Assembly: GCA_016234535.1 (NCBI GenBank) | Contig: JACRBH010000249.1 | Coordinates: 1 to 33,084, forward strand | Length of the DNA stretch: 33,084 bases | Reading direction: 5' to 3' | Origin: Chloroflexota bacterium | GTDB taxonomy: Bacteria; Chloroflexota; Anaerolineae; Anaerolineales; Villigracilaceae | Part shown: positions 25,767 to 33,084 of the stretch, piece after piece | Position numbering within the stretch: the stretch's first letter is position 1 | How the letters are laid out: the number at the start of each line of letters is the position of its first letter | Translations under genes and position numbers: made by a program | The notes under the pieces: generated by a model | Told to the model about the DNA's origin: nothing | The model's database searches: none | What the model saw: only the letters and a program-made list of their open reading frames with translations

Positions 25767-26144
25767 ATGTCTCATACGATTTTTTACAACCCGGAATTGC
25801 ACATCGTCGAATCAAAATTGCAAGGGGATATGACTATAGGTGAAGTCGATGAATTTGTTACCAAAATCGCACAAATAACCAAAGAGAAAGATTGTCGTTT
25901 AATTTTCACAGATTTTCGTGAAGTATTACGAAAATTGCCAATGTGGCAGATTTATGAATTGCCCAATCGCCTAAAGAATATATTCGCCGCTTTCGACATT
26001 AACGTATCGCTCTACAAGCGGGCGAATGTCGTCGCAAAAGATCTGGATGATTATATTTTTCATGAAAACGTCATGGTCAATCGTGGGCACAACGAAAAAG
26101 TGTTTACTGATATTGATAAAGCAATGGGATGGTTAATAGATTGA
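25767..26144 (+). CDS. Small STAS/SpoIIAA-like protein of unknown function
   Basis: The 125-residue protein (ATG 25767, AGAGAGGTG upstream, four bases after the acetyltransferase stop) has an alternating strand/helix pattern: H-I-V-E-S-K-L-Q-G-D-M-T, a helix E-V-D-E-F-V-T-K-I-A-Q-I, then C-R-L-I-F-T-D-F-R-E-V, and a final V-F-T-D-I-D-K-A-M-G-W-L. This is the secondary structure of SpoIIAA-like/STAS modules that carry the pattern G-x-x-T-x-x-E and end A-x-x-W-L. No phosphorylatable serine is obvious. It is co-directional with, and probably translated together with, the acetyltransferase. Confidence 0.7.
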   Translation: MSHTIFYNPELHIVESKLQGDMTIGEVDEFVTKIAQITKEKDCRLIFTDFREVLRKLPMWQIYELPNRLKNIFAAFDINVSLYKRANVVAKDLDDYIFHENVMVNRGHNEKVFTDIDKAMGWLID

Positions 26145-26242
26145 CGCCGCTCAATGAAGTCAACTATGTAATTGGAGTGATGAATGTCAACTGAACGAGA
26201 AGAGACCGTGAAGGCATGATCAACTAAAAAGGAAAAAAAGAG

Positions 26243-27199
26243 ATGAAAACAAATCTAATCTGGCTGGGTCGAGTTATGGTTTTAATAATAGGATTGGCGT
26301 TGGTAGGAGCCATCTACGAGTCTTTAGCAGAAGCTGCTGACGCAAAGGCATATCCTCCGCCCGGTCAATTGGTGGATGTGGGTGGGTATCGCCTGCACAT
26401 CAATTGTATTGGCGTCGGTAGCCCTACCGTAATCATCGAGGCTGGCTTGGGTGATTGGTCAACATCGTGGGGAGGAACCGTACAACCAGAGGTGTCGAAG
26501 ACGACCCGCGTCTGCACTTATGATCGCGCTGGCATGGGCTGGAGCGATCCGGGTCCACTCCCCCGCGATGCGGCTCACTTCGCAAAAGAACTGCATACCC
26601 TGTTGCAGAACGCCAATATTCCGGGACCCTATATTATGGTCGGGCATTCGCTTGGTGGCGCTACCGTACGTGTATTTGTCCACGACTATGCATCCGAAGT
26701 TGCCGGGGTTGTATTAATAGAATCGATGAATCCGAAACAAAGCACCCAGTCACCAGAGGTACTGTCTCAGTCGGAATCGCAATCTCAGCCATTTTCCTTT
26801 CAAGCCGCACTGGCACGTTTCGGAGTCGCTCGCTTGCTTGTGAAAGTACCTGCAATTGCTCCCAGTATGCCAGCCGGTGAGGAAGCTTACTATCCTCTAT
26901 ATATTCGTCCGCAATCTTTTCAAACGACTGATAACGAAGGTCAAGGGATGCCAGCCTCTTTAGCACAGGCCGCTACCGTGAAAACTTTCGGCGATCTGCC
27001 GTTGATTGTTTTGACCGCCAAACTAAATGACATTCCGGGTTGGTCCGAATGGCAGACGGAACTCCTCCAATTGTCGTCCAATAGCCAGCATTTATTTGCA
27101 GAAAACAGCGGTCACGTCGTTCAATTTGACGAGCCGGAGGCTGCTGTCGATGCGATCGTGAAGATGGTGGAACTGGTTCGCTTGTTGACACAGAAATAG
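26243..27199 (+). CDS. Alpha/beta hydrolase, membrane-anchored or secreted
   Basis: This 318-residue hydrolase has an N-terminal hydrophobic segment at about 5-27 that is either a signal anchor or an export signal. The oxyanion-strand sequence I-I-E-A-G-L-G-D-W-S, the TYDRAGMGWSDPG segment and the nucleophile elbow MVGHSLGGA (Ser136) are all clear, and a C-terminal SGHVVQFDEP supplies the catalytic His. An AAAAGGAAAAAAAGAG purine tract precedes the ATG. It starts a close set of four genes (15 bases to the serine hydrolase), suggesting it acts outside or at the membrane on an ester or amide linked to that set. Confidence 0.88.
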   Translation: MKTNLIWLGRVMVLIIGLALVGAIYESLAEAADAKAYPPPGQLVDVGGYRLHINCIGVGSPTVIIEAGLGDWSTSWGGTVQPEVSKTTRVCTYDRAGMGWSDPGPLPRDAAHFAKELHTLLQNANIPGPYIMVGHSLGGATVRVFVHDYASEVAGVVLIESMNPKQSTQSPEVLSQSESQSQPFSFQAALARFGVARLLVKVPAIAPSMPAGEEAYYPLYIRPQSFQTTDNEGQGMPASLAQAATVKTFGDLPLIVLTAKLNDIPGWSEWQTELLQLSSNSQHLFAENSGHVVQFDEPEAAVDAIVKMVELVRLLTQK

Positions 27200-27214
27200 A
27201 TTGTAGGTGAGAAT

Positions 27215-28744
27215 ATGAATCAATATGAAGCTGCCTGGCTTCGAAAGATCATTTTTGTAACGATGGCGCTTCTGGCAGTCGTCTCATCTGTGGCAAAAGT
27301 CACGCCAGCTTTTGCCCAAGTCACACCTGCCAATTTCGATGAAGCTGATGCTTTCATCACCGCTAAAATGGAAGAACTTGGTATTCCCGGAGCAGCACTT
27401 GTCATTGTGGAGGGCGACCAAATTGTTCACCTGAAGGGGTTTGGGGTTACCGACGCTGACGGGCGCCCGGTCACGCCACAGACACCGTTCTTTACCGGTT
27501 CGACTGGCAAATCATTTACTGCGCTTGCCATCATGCAATTGGTGGAAGCAGGTAAAGTTGATTTGGATGCGCCCGTACAGACCTACCTGCCGTGGTTTCG
27601 AGTCGCAGATGTCGAGTCGTCCAAATTAATCACTATCCGCCAGCTTCTCAACCAGACAAGCGGGCTGCCCGTATCCATCGGGCGGGAGCAATTAGCAAAT
27701 ACCGACCTGAGCGATTCCGCTATCGAGAACAACGTGCGGGCATTGGCAGAAATCGAACTGATCGCGCTGCCAGGTGAGCGTTATGAATATTCCAATGCGA
27801 ATTATGTTACTTTGGGAATGATTATCCAAGCAGTCACCGGTCAATCCTATGAGATTTACATCAGAGAACAAATCTTCGAGCCTCTCGAAATGCAGAACAG
27901 CTTTACATCGAAAACTGACGCTCAACAACATGGACTTGCTATAGGTTACCAGAAGTGGTTTGGGATTCCCATCGCCTCGCCCAACTTGCCTTTCTCACGT
28001 AGTTCGCTCCCAGCGGGTCAACTCATCATGAGTGCTGAGGATTTTGGACATTATTTGATCGCCCAGTTGAATGATGGAAACTACCAGGGAGTATCTATTC
28101 TGTCCCCGGCAGGAATCGCTGCCTTACATAACCCCGACGTTCCGATGACAGGTTCAACGGATTATTATGGCATGGGCTGGGAAGTGCAACACTTTCAAGA
28201 TGTGGAAGTAGTCAGACATAATGGGGAGGTTCCGGGCTATACCACTGACATGTTTCTTGTGCCAGAGGAAGACGTGGCTATTGCGATGGTGATGAACACT
28301 TATAGTCCGATGTTGGGGATTCGTGTAGCGCGACTTCCAAGCAGTGTACTGCGCAAGTTGCTTGGACAGGAAATCATACCGGGAAATGAATTCCTTTATA
28401 TGCGAATCGTCTATGCTCTCGTGATGCTAATTCCTATTCTCCATATGATTGCCGTTCTGACAACGACACGCCACATCCGTTCCTGGCGGAAGGGTACGCA
28501 GCTCCCAATGCGGGGGCAAATCGCGCGCTATATCGCTTTGCCTTTGGTCTGGAATGCCGTCATCGCTTATGTACTTCTCGTAACCTTGCCAAGTACCTTC
28601 GGGGTAAACATTCCGACTATGATTCTCTTCCAGCCTGACGTCAGCTGGGTAGCGGTCATTAGCGGCATCTTCGCGATTGTGTGGGGATTGCTGCGGACAA
28701 GCCTCTTTATGCGCATTCAGCCAGATAACAAACTGCAATTCTAA
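27215..28744 (+). CDS. Beta-lactamase/PBP-fold serine hydrolase with C-terminal membrane helices
   Basis: The 509-residue protein has a signal peptide (cleavage near A34), then a class C beta-lactamase-like domain at about 38-380: S-x-x-K as Ser96-T-G-Lys99 (FTGSTGKSF), Y-x-N as Tyr192-S-N194 and the third motif H-N-G-E (VVRHNGEVPGY). These are the catalytic residues of serine D-peptidase, esterase and beta-lactamase-fold enzymes. Three or four membrane helices follow at about 390-505. This catalytic-plus-membrane layout occurs in Chloroflexota and Firmicutes relatives of unknown substrate. It lies 15 bases after the alpha/beta hydrolase gene and 25 bases before the ABC ATPase gene. Confidence 0.9.
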   Translation: MNQYEAAWLRKIIFVTMALLAVVSSVAKVTPAFAQVTPANFDEADAFITAKMEELGIPGAALVIVEGDQIVHLKGFGVTDADGRPVTPQTPFFTGSTGKSFTALAIMQLVEAGKVDLDAPVQTYLPWFRVADVESSKLITIRQLLNQTSGLPVSIGREQLANTDLSDSAIENNVRALAEIELIALPGERYEYSNANYVTLGMIIQAVTGQSYEIYIREQIFEPLEMQNSFTSKTDAQQHGLAIGYQKWFGIPIASPNLPFSRSSLPAGQLIMSAEDFGHYLIAQLNDGNYQGVSILSPAGIAALHNPDVPMTGSTDYYGMGWEVQHFQDVEVVRHNGEVPGYTTDMFLVPEEDVAIAMVMNTYSPMLGIRVARLPSSVLRKLLGQEIIPGNEFLYMRIVYALVMLIPILHMIAVLTTTRHIRSWRKGTQLPMRGQIARYIALPLVWNAVIAYVLLVTLPSTFGVNIPTMILFQPDVSWVAVISGIFAIVWGLLRTSLFMRIQPDNKLQF

Positions 28745-28769
28745 AACCTTTCGCTTATTGGAGAACTCT

Positions 28770-29639
28770 ATGCAACTCACCATCAACAAATTGGGAAAAG
28801 AATACAAACGCGGTTTTTGGGGACTCAAAGATTTTTCTCTTGATATCAAACCCGGCATTTTAGGATTACTCGGTCCGAACGGCGCGGGCAAATCCACTTT
28901 TATGCGGATGCTCGCCACGATCACCAAACCAACCGATGGCACGATTACATGGAATGGCACAGACATTGTCAAATCACCAGACACCCTGCGTGACGTGTTG
29001 GGATATCTGCCACAGGACTTTGGCGTATACCCAAACCTCAGCGCAATTGAATTTCTCGAATACATGGCTGCCATTAAAGGACTGGACTCGATTACCGCAA
29101 AAAGAAGAATTGACGAACTGCTTCAACTCACGAATCTGGTCGATGCCGCAAAGCGACCGTTGGGCGGGTATTCAGGTGGCATGAAACAACGCGTGGGCAT
29201 CGCCCAAGCCTTGCTCAATGATCCGCAACTGCTCATCGTGGATGAACCCACTGTCGGCTTGGATCCCGAAGAGAGAGTCCGCTTTCGGAATCTGCTCTCA
29301 GATTTATCGGGAGAAAGAATCGTGATCTTATCCACGCATATTGTTTCGGATGTGGAAGCGACCGCTACGCATATCGCGCTCGTCAATAAAGGTCAACTCT
29401 TGCGCGAAGCCGCGCCCGAAAATCTGCTCAACGAACTTGAAAATAAAGTCTGGGAGTGGACAGTCCGCAGTGATGATCTGCCCGCGCTTAAACAAAAAAA
29501 CATTATCAGCGGAACCATCCGCCGCAGTGACGGCGTGCAAGTGCGCGTGGTCAGCGTGGACAAGCCCGACACGCACGCGCAAACCGTTTCACCGAATCTC
29601 GAAGACGCGTATCTTTATTTCATTGGCGGCAAACAATGA
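28770..29639 (+). CDS. ABC-2 exporter ATP-binding protein
   Basis: The 289-residue ATPase starts at ATG 28770, preceded by TTGGAGA; the frame is open upstream but over the previous gene. It has Walker A GPNGAGKST (about 35-43), Q-loop Y-L-P-Q-D-F-G-V, signature YSGGMKQRVGIAQALLNDP, Walker B LLIVDEPTVGLDP, and switch His in STHIVSD. These variants belong to the CcmA/NatA class serving ABC-2 permeases. The C-terminal 70 residues, with a helix rich in Ala-Glu-Asn, probably form a regulatory lobe. Its stop overlaps the permease ATG by four bases. It would power export by the permease encoded next. Confidence 0.92.
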   Translation: MQLTINKLGKEYKRGFWGLKDFSLDIKPGILGLLGPNGAGKSTFMRMLATITKPTDGTITWNGTDIVKSPDTLRDVLGYLPQDFGVYPNLSAIEFLEYMAAIKGLDSITAKRRIDELLQLTNLVDAAKRPLGGYSGGMKQRVGIAQALLNDPQLLIVDEPTVGLDPEERVRFRNLLSDLSGERIVILSTHIVSDVEATATHIALVNKGQLLREAAPENLLNELENKVWEWTVRSDDLPALKQKNIISGTIRRSDGVQVRVVSVDKPDTHAQTVSPNLEDAYLYFIGGKQ

Positions 29640-31207
29640 ACGCCGCACGCATCATCTACCATTTAGCGCGCGCCGATTTTTTAGAGCGTGTGCGCCGTTA
29701 TAGTTTTTTGGTCATGCTCGGGCTGGTGGTCTTTCTCGGATATCAAACCGCCATCGGCAACATGGCATTGGAATTGGGTCAGTATCGCGGCGAATTCAAT
29801 TCGGCGTGGGTCGGCGCAATGATGTCTTTGATCGGAACATTTTTCATTGGCTGGTTCGGTTTTTATATGGTGAAAGGCTCGGTGGCGCGCGACCGCGAAA
29901 CAGGCGTTGGGCAGATCATGGCAACCACCCCGCTCACTCGTCCACTTTATTTGCTTGGCAAGTGGTTCAGTAACTTTGCTGTATTAATGGCAATGGTTGC
30001 CGTGCTTGCGCTGGCTGGCATTGTCATTCAATTATTGCAGGGCGAAAACACACAAATAAATTTACTCGCCTTCCTTGATCCGTTTTTCTTCATTGTCATG
30101 CCGCTCATGGCGCTCGTTGCCGCCGCCGCAGTCTTGTTCGAGTCCATTCCATTTTTGCAGGGCGGCTTTGGAAACGTCGTTTATTTTTTCGCCTTCATCA
30201 TGTTCGTTCCGCTCTTTATGGAAAACAACGCCCTGAAAAACTACCCCGCATTCGAACCCATAGGGCTGGGCTTATTGGCGAGTGAAATGGGCAAGGCGGT
30301 CACGGCAATTCATCCCGATTACAACGGCGACTTCACCCTCGGCGGCGGTTTCGTTGAACAAGCCACCACCACCTTTGTTTGGAATGGCATTCACTGGACG
30401 CCCGAATTTATTTTCGCGCGCTTTTCGCTGATCGTCATCGCCCTCGCGCTGACCTTTCTTGCCGCGCTTTTCTTTGATCGCTTCGATCCCTCGCGCACAA
30501 AACCGCGCAGCGTGCGGATGAAAAGCAGCGCACCAGACTCTGCACCCGCGCCTGCTTCAACATCTCAGGCATTACCCACGCCCCATCTGACTCCACTGAA
30601 TAAATCTGCGAATCGATTCAGTTTCTTCACCGTCCTGACCGCTGAGCTAAAACTACTGCTCAAAGGTCAACGCTGGTGGTGGTATGCCATTACAGGCGGG
30701 GTCATTATCGCCTGTTTTGTGAACTCATCTTCTGTTGTGCGCGAAATCGTACTTCCCATCGCATGGGTCTGGTCCATCCTCGTTTGGTCTGCCCTCGGCA
30801 ACCGTGAGATTCACAACAACGTCCAACAATTAGCCTTCTCCTCCGCTTCGCCGTTATGGCGTCAACTCCCTGCGCAATGGCTGGCTGGATTTATCGTTAC
30901 CTTGCTCATTGCAAGCGGCGCAGCTTTACGTTTCGTGATTGACGGCGATACGATTGGACTTATTGCTTTGATCTCAGGCGCGCTTTTCATCCCATCGCTT
31001 GCACTCGCCTCAGGCGTATGGAGCGGAACCAGTAAACTCTTTGAGATCCTCTACATGGTTATCTGGTATCTTGGTCCCCTCAACAAAATCCCAGGGTTGG
31101 ATTTCATCGGTTCACATAGCAATGGGTCTCCGCACATCTTCATCCCATTTTCAATCGCATTGATCGCTTCTGCCATCTTTGGAAGGTCGCGGCAGTTGAG
31201 AAATTAA
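29636..31207 (+). CDS. ABC-2-type permease
   Basis: This 523-residue membrane protein has about 12 predicted membrane segments, in two sets separated by a soluble stretch of Pro, Ser and Ala near residues 290-325 (DSAPAPASTSQALPTP). The first set has K-G-S-V-A-R-D-R-E-T-G-V-G-Q-I-M-A, a coupling-helix-like segment found in ABC-2 permeases. The second set starts near 340. The last 122 residues are duplicated at 7865-8250. It is coupled to the ATPase gene and follows two hydrolases, so the substrate may be lipid- or peptide-related, but nothing in the sequence shows it. Confidence 0.9.
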   Translation: MNAARIIYHLARADFLERVRRYSFLVMLGLVVFLGYQTAIGNMALELGQYRGEFNSAWVGAMMSLIGTFFIGWFGFYMVKGSVARDRETGVGQIMATTPLTRPLYLLGKWFSNFAVLMAMVAVLALAGIVIQLLQGENTQINLLAFLDPFFFIVMPLMALVAAAAVLFESIPFLQGGFGNVVYFFAFIMFVPLFMENNALKNYPAFEPIGLGLLASEMGKAVTAIHPDYNGDFTLGGGFVEQATTTFVWNGIHWTPEFIFARFSLIVIALALTFLAALFFDRFDPSRTKPRSVRMKSSAPDSAPAPASTSQALPTPHLTPLNKSANRFSFFTVLTAELKLLLKGQRWWWYAITGGVIIACFVNSSSVVREIVLPIAWVWSILVWSALGNREIHNNVQQLAFSSASPLWRQLPAQWLAGFIVTLLIASGAALRFVIDGDTIGLIALISGALFIPSLALASGVWSGTSKLFEILYMVIWYLGPLNKIPGLDFIGSHSNGSPHIFIPFSIALIASAIFGRSRQLRN

Positions 31208-31275
31208 TCAAAATATAAAGCTCGGCAGCCTGATGAACAGGAATCAAGAAAACTTTCCGACACAAGGGTGTGGTT

Positions 31276-32023
31276 TCATCGCGGTAACAAGTTGGTCTCA
31301 GAATTTCTCCGACCCAAGAAATCATTTAGTTTTCCAGCCTCAATGATGATTCCTAATCCAGGCAGATCGAGTGCTTCAAGTATGCCTTTGCGGAGCCATG
31401 TTCTGATCTGTTTTGACGTGACGTTGCAAATCTGAGCAGCTTGATAAACCGTGAAATAATTGCCGCGTGGGATTGAGGTTGGTATGACCTTCGTTTCCCT
31501 ATTTTCGATCAGTTCTCTAGTTCCTTTTCTTTCCCGCACTTTTCTGCCGTAGTCAGCGATAAGCCGATAAACCTTGTTAAGTGCTTGTTTCGCATATTCT
31601 TTGTCATACACTGAAATACGCTTCAACAAGCCCTCCTGTGTTGAGAGAAATTTAAAAAGGATCTGTGCTCGATCTGCGCTAAATTCTATTGGTTTTTCAG
31701 TACCAACTCTCCTTCCACCTTTGTTGATGGAGTGATTTCACTATTACTTGAAAGTTGAAAGGCTGGTGAACCAACTACCAACCCCTTGGTCTTCCATGCG
31801 CTATTATCTTGTAGATGCTCAAGGAGTTAAGTGCATATCCTGCATATAGATGAGCCACGATGCGGAGGCCTGCATCCCATAGAACAACTCCTCGCTGCTG
31901 CCAATCTTGCTGCTGAAGTTGAGTAAGCCAGGAGGGAGGGGGCGGTGGTGAGGCAAAGTATCCCTCGAAGTTGAGGTGGATTCCCCATGTGGTTTGATCT
32001 AGAACGGTTGAATAATTCTGCAT
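31276..32023 (-). pseudogene. HTH cassette protein, copy 3 (frameshifted)
   Basis: ATG 32023 begins the same protein as copy 2 (MQNYSTVLDQTTWGIHLNFE), but a deletion near 31828 sends the frame to an early stop after 82 residues. A lost base near 31694 gives a second frameshift. The C-terminal half, with the HTH domain (YFTVYQAAQICNVTSKQIRT), is then open from about 31690 to its natural stop at 31276. The 3' end and the sequence after it run directly into the permease stop region at 31207, the same arrangement as copy 1. No full-length protein can be made. Confidence 0.8.
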
Positions 32024-32263
32024 AGGAACCTGCCTGTAGTGGTGAATTGACAGTATCAGTATAAAGCAGGCACGCTCTGGGATCGGACAAGCTGTCGGTA
32101 GATAGCAAAAAATGGATTGATTGTTTATGGGAATGTTTTAAACGAAAACACCCCTATACGTAGGGGTGTTTATTTGTTTTTGGCTTTTTATTCTCTATTT
32201 GGTGGGTACAAAGTTTTGCGGCCTGAATTTATACCCGTATACATGATATATGCCGCGCTGGGA
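32024..32263 (-). repeat. Conserved 5' region of HTH cassette, copy 3
   Basis: This matches copies 1 and 2. It keeps the TACG-loop hairpin at 32146-32171, the TATACT box near 32060-32055, a GGGTACAAA/TTTATACCC inverted repeat with one mismatch, and the TTTAAA stretch. Similarity to the other copies ends near 32263. About 125 bases of unassigned DNA separate it from the stop of the DUF4143 gene. Confidence 0.7.
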
Positions 32264-32388
32264 TGATTGTGTTTAGGCTTTAACCCAGATGGAGATAAAC
32301 CTTTGGATACCACTTTGTCGAAATTTAAGATGTAGTCTATTAGTGATGGTAAGCATGAACATGCCGGTGCGATCCATTTGGTAACTCA

Positions 32389-33084
32389 TTAATCTGGAAT
32401 GCGCTCCAACTCTCGCCAACTGATGAATGATCCATATCTAGTCTGCATGGATAGTTCTCCTCCATAAACTACATAGCCTTGATTTTCTGGAACAGCAGTC
32501 AACTGTTGCCAATATTGGAGATTATCAAAGTAACTGGTTGACATCGTTTTGCCGGATTTGATCTCAACCGGAATGATTTTTTCGCCATTCACTAGCAAAC
32601 AATCAATCTCTTTACCATGATTGTCCTGCCAAAAATACGGCAGGCGATTCTCGCCACGATGGAAGTTGCGCTTAATAAACTCATTGATGATCAGATTCTC
32701 AAAAAGCCCACCTTTTAGATAGTGTGAGTTGACCTGATTTTCTTCGCGGATACCAAGTAGGGAACAAGCAATACCCGTGTCATAAAAATATAACTTAGGT
32801 GATTTAACCAGTCGCTTGTTGAAGTTGCGATGATAGGGTTGCAGGCGATACAGGATGTAGGAACTCTCCAAAATCGATAGCCAGGCTTTGGCTGTGTTTG
32901 GGCTAATCCCAGCATCACTTGCCAGGCTGGTATAGTTGAGCAATTGCCCGATGCGCCCAGCGCATAACCGCGTGAATTGAATAAAAGAATTGATATCTCC
33001 GATATTTTTCATCAAGCGCACATCTTTCTCGACGTAGGTTTGGATGTAAGCCGGATAAAAATCGGTGGGGTCTATTTCACGATC
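32389..33084 (-). CDS. C-terminal part of an AAA ATPase with DUF4143 nuclease-like domain (runs off right edge)
   Basis: The frame is open to the window edge, giving 231 residues of the C-terminal part. The visible part begins in a Y-I-Q-T-Y-V-E-K-D-V-R segment that in the family follows the AAA module, has a winged-helix-like T-S-L-A-S-D-A-G-I-S-P-N-T-A-K motif, and a DUF4143 domain with the PD-(D/E)xK-like signature H-G-K-E-I-D-C-L-L and V-E-I-K-S-G-K. The Walker A and B motifs would be upstream of 33084. Proteins of this type are common as single genes in many bacteria and are often clustered with defence or mobile DNA; the function is not settled. It is transcribed away from the cassette at 32.2 kb. 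Confidence 0.85.
   Translation of the reverse strand, partial: DREIDPTDFYPAYIQTYVEKDVRLMKNIGDINSFIQFTRLCAGRIGQLLNYTSLASDAGISPNTAKAWLSILESSYILYRLQPYHRNFNKRLVKSPKLYFYDTGIACSLLGIREENQVNSHYLKGGLFENLIINEFIKRNFHRGENRLPYFWQDNHGKEIDCLLVNGEKIIPVEIKSGKTMSTSYFDNLQYWQQLTAVPENQGYVVYGGELSMQTRYGSFISWRELERIPD

Noticed and set aside
26183..26218. 11-codon frame with TTGGAG before ATG, between the STAS-like protein and the hydrolase
   Set aside because: Too short to assign; possibly a start left by a deleted gene, but nothing supports this.
1..33084. CRISPR arrays, tRNA, rRNA or plasmid/phage origin
   Set aside because: No regularly spaced short repeats, no cloverleaf-like sequence and no phage structural genes were seen.

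Overview
The window looks like a chromosomal segment of a Chloroflexota bacterium, probably class Anaerolineae. This is inferred from protein style (a zinc-ribbon/cyclase/AAA/TPR signalling protein, a MalT-type LuxR regulator, FtsX-type ABC exporters, and a transporter fused to HEAT repeats and a cyclic-nucleotide-binding domain) and from several dispersed inverted-repeat elements between genes. There is no rRNA, tRNA or CRISPR array, so the taxonomy is an inference.

Layout. 1-300: the HTH end of an IS630-like transposase runs off the left edge. 306-4603: an ABC exporter operon on the minus strand (ATPase, FtsX permease, 47-residue membrane protein) faces a divergent TetR repressor; a good sigma70-type promoter with a palindrome just downstream of its -10 box lies between them. 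4694-6293: a metal module, csoR-like repressor plus a His-rich cation diffusion facilitator, behind a perfect G/C-tract palindrome. 6370-8966: a patchwork of a short CPBP protease, a methyltransferase tail, a DUF2938 protein, a copied 3' end of an ABC permease and a broken HTH gene. 9213-15887: two large minus-strand genes, a class III nucleotide cyclase/AAA/TPR protein followed by a nucleotide-transporter-like membrane protein with HEAT repeats and a cNMP-binding domain. 16061-18692: three decayed genes in a row (CHMI isomerase, DprA-like, Fic). 18649-19661: the only intact copy of a repeated HTH gene. 19806-31207: a plus-strand run of MalT-type regulator, two MDR oxidoreductases (one fused to a small domain), GNAT, a small STAS-like protein, an alpha/beta hydrolase, a beta-lactamase-fold serine hydrolase, and an ABC-2 exporter. 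31276-33084: a third, broken HTH copy and the C-terminal part of an AAA/DUF4143 protein.

The parts most worth attention are the cyclase and cNMP-binding transporter pair, which could be a self-contained cyclic-nucleotide signalling and transport unit, and a cassette found three times (about 8.3-9.0, 18.7-19.7 and 31.3-32.3 kb). The cassette consists of an uncharacterised HTH protein and a conserved 5' region with two hairpins. Two of its copies sit behind the same ABC-permease 3' end, so at least one segmental duplication has occurred. Frameshifts and stops cluster at 16-18.7 kb and in the cassette copies, while genes of 1.2-3.5 kb elsewhere are intact. That pattern points to real decay rather than uniform sequencing error, although several lesions are single-base changes in short homopolymers.
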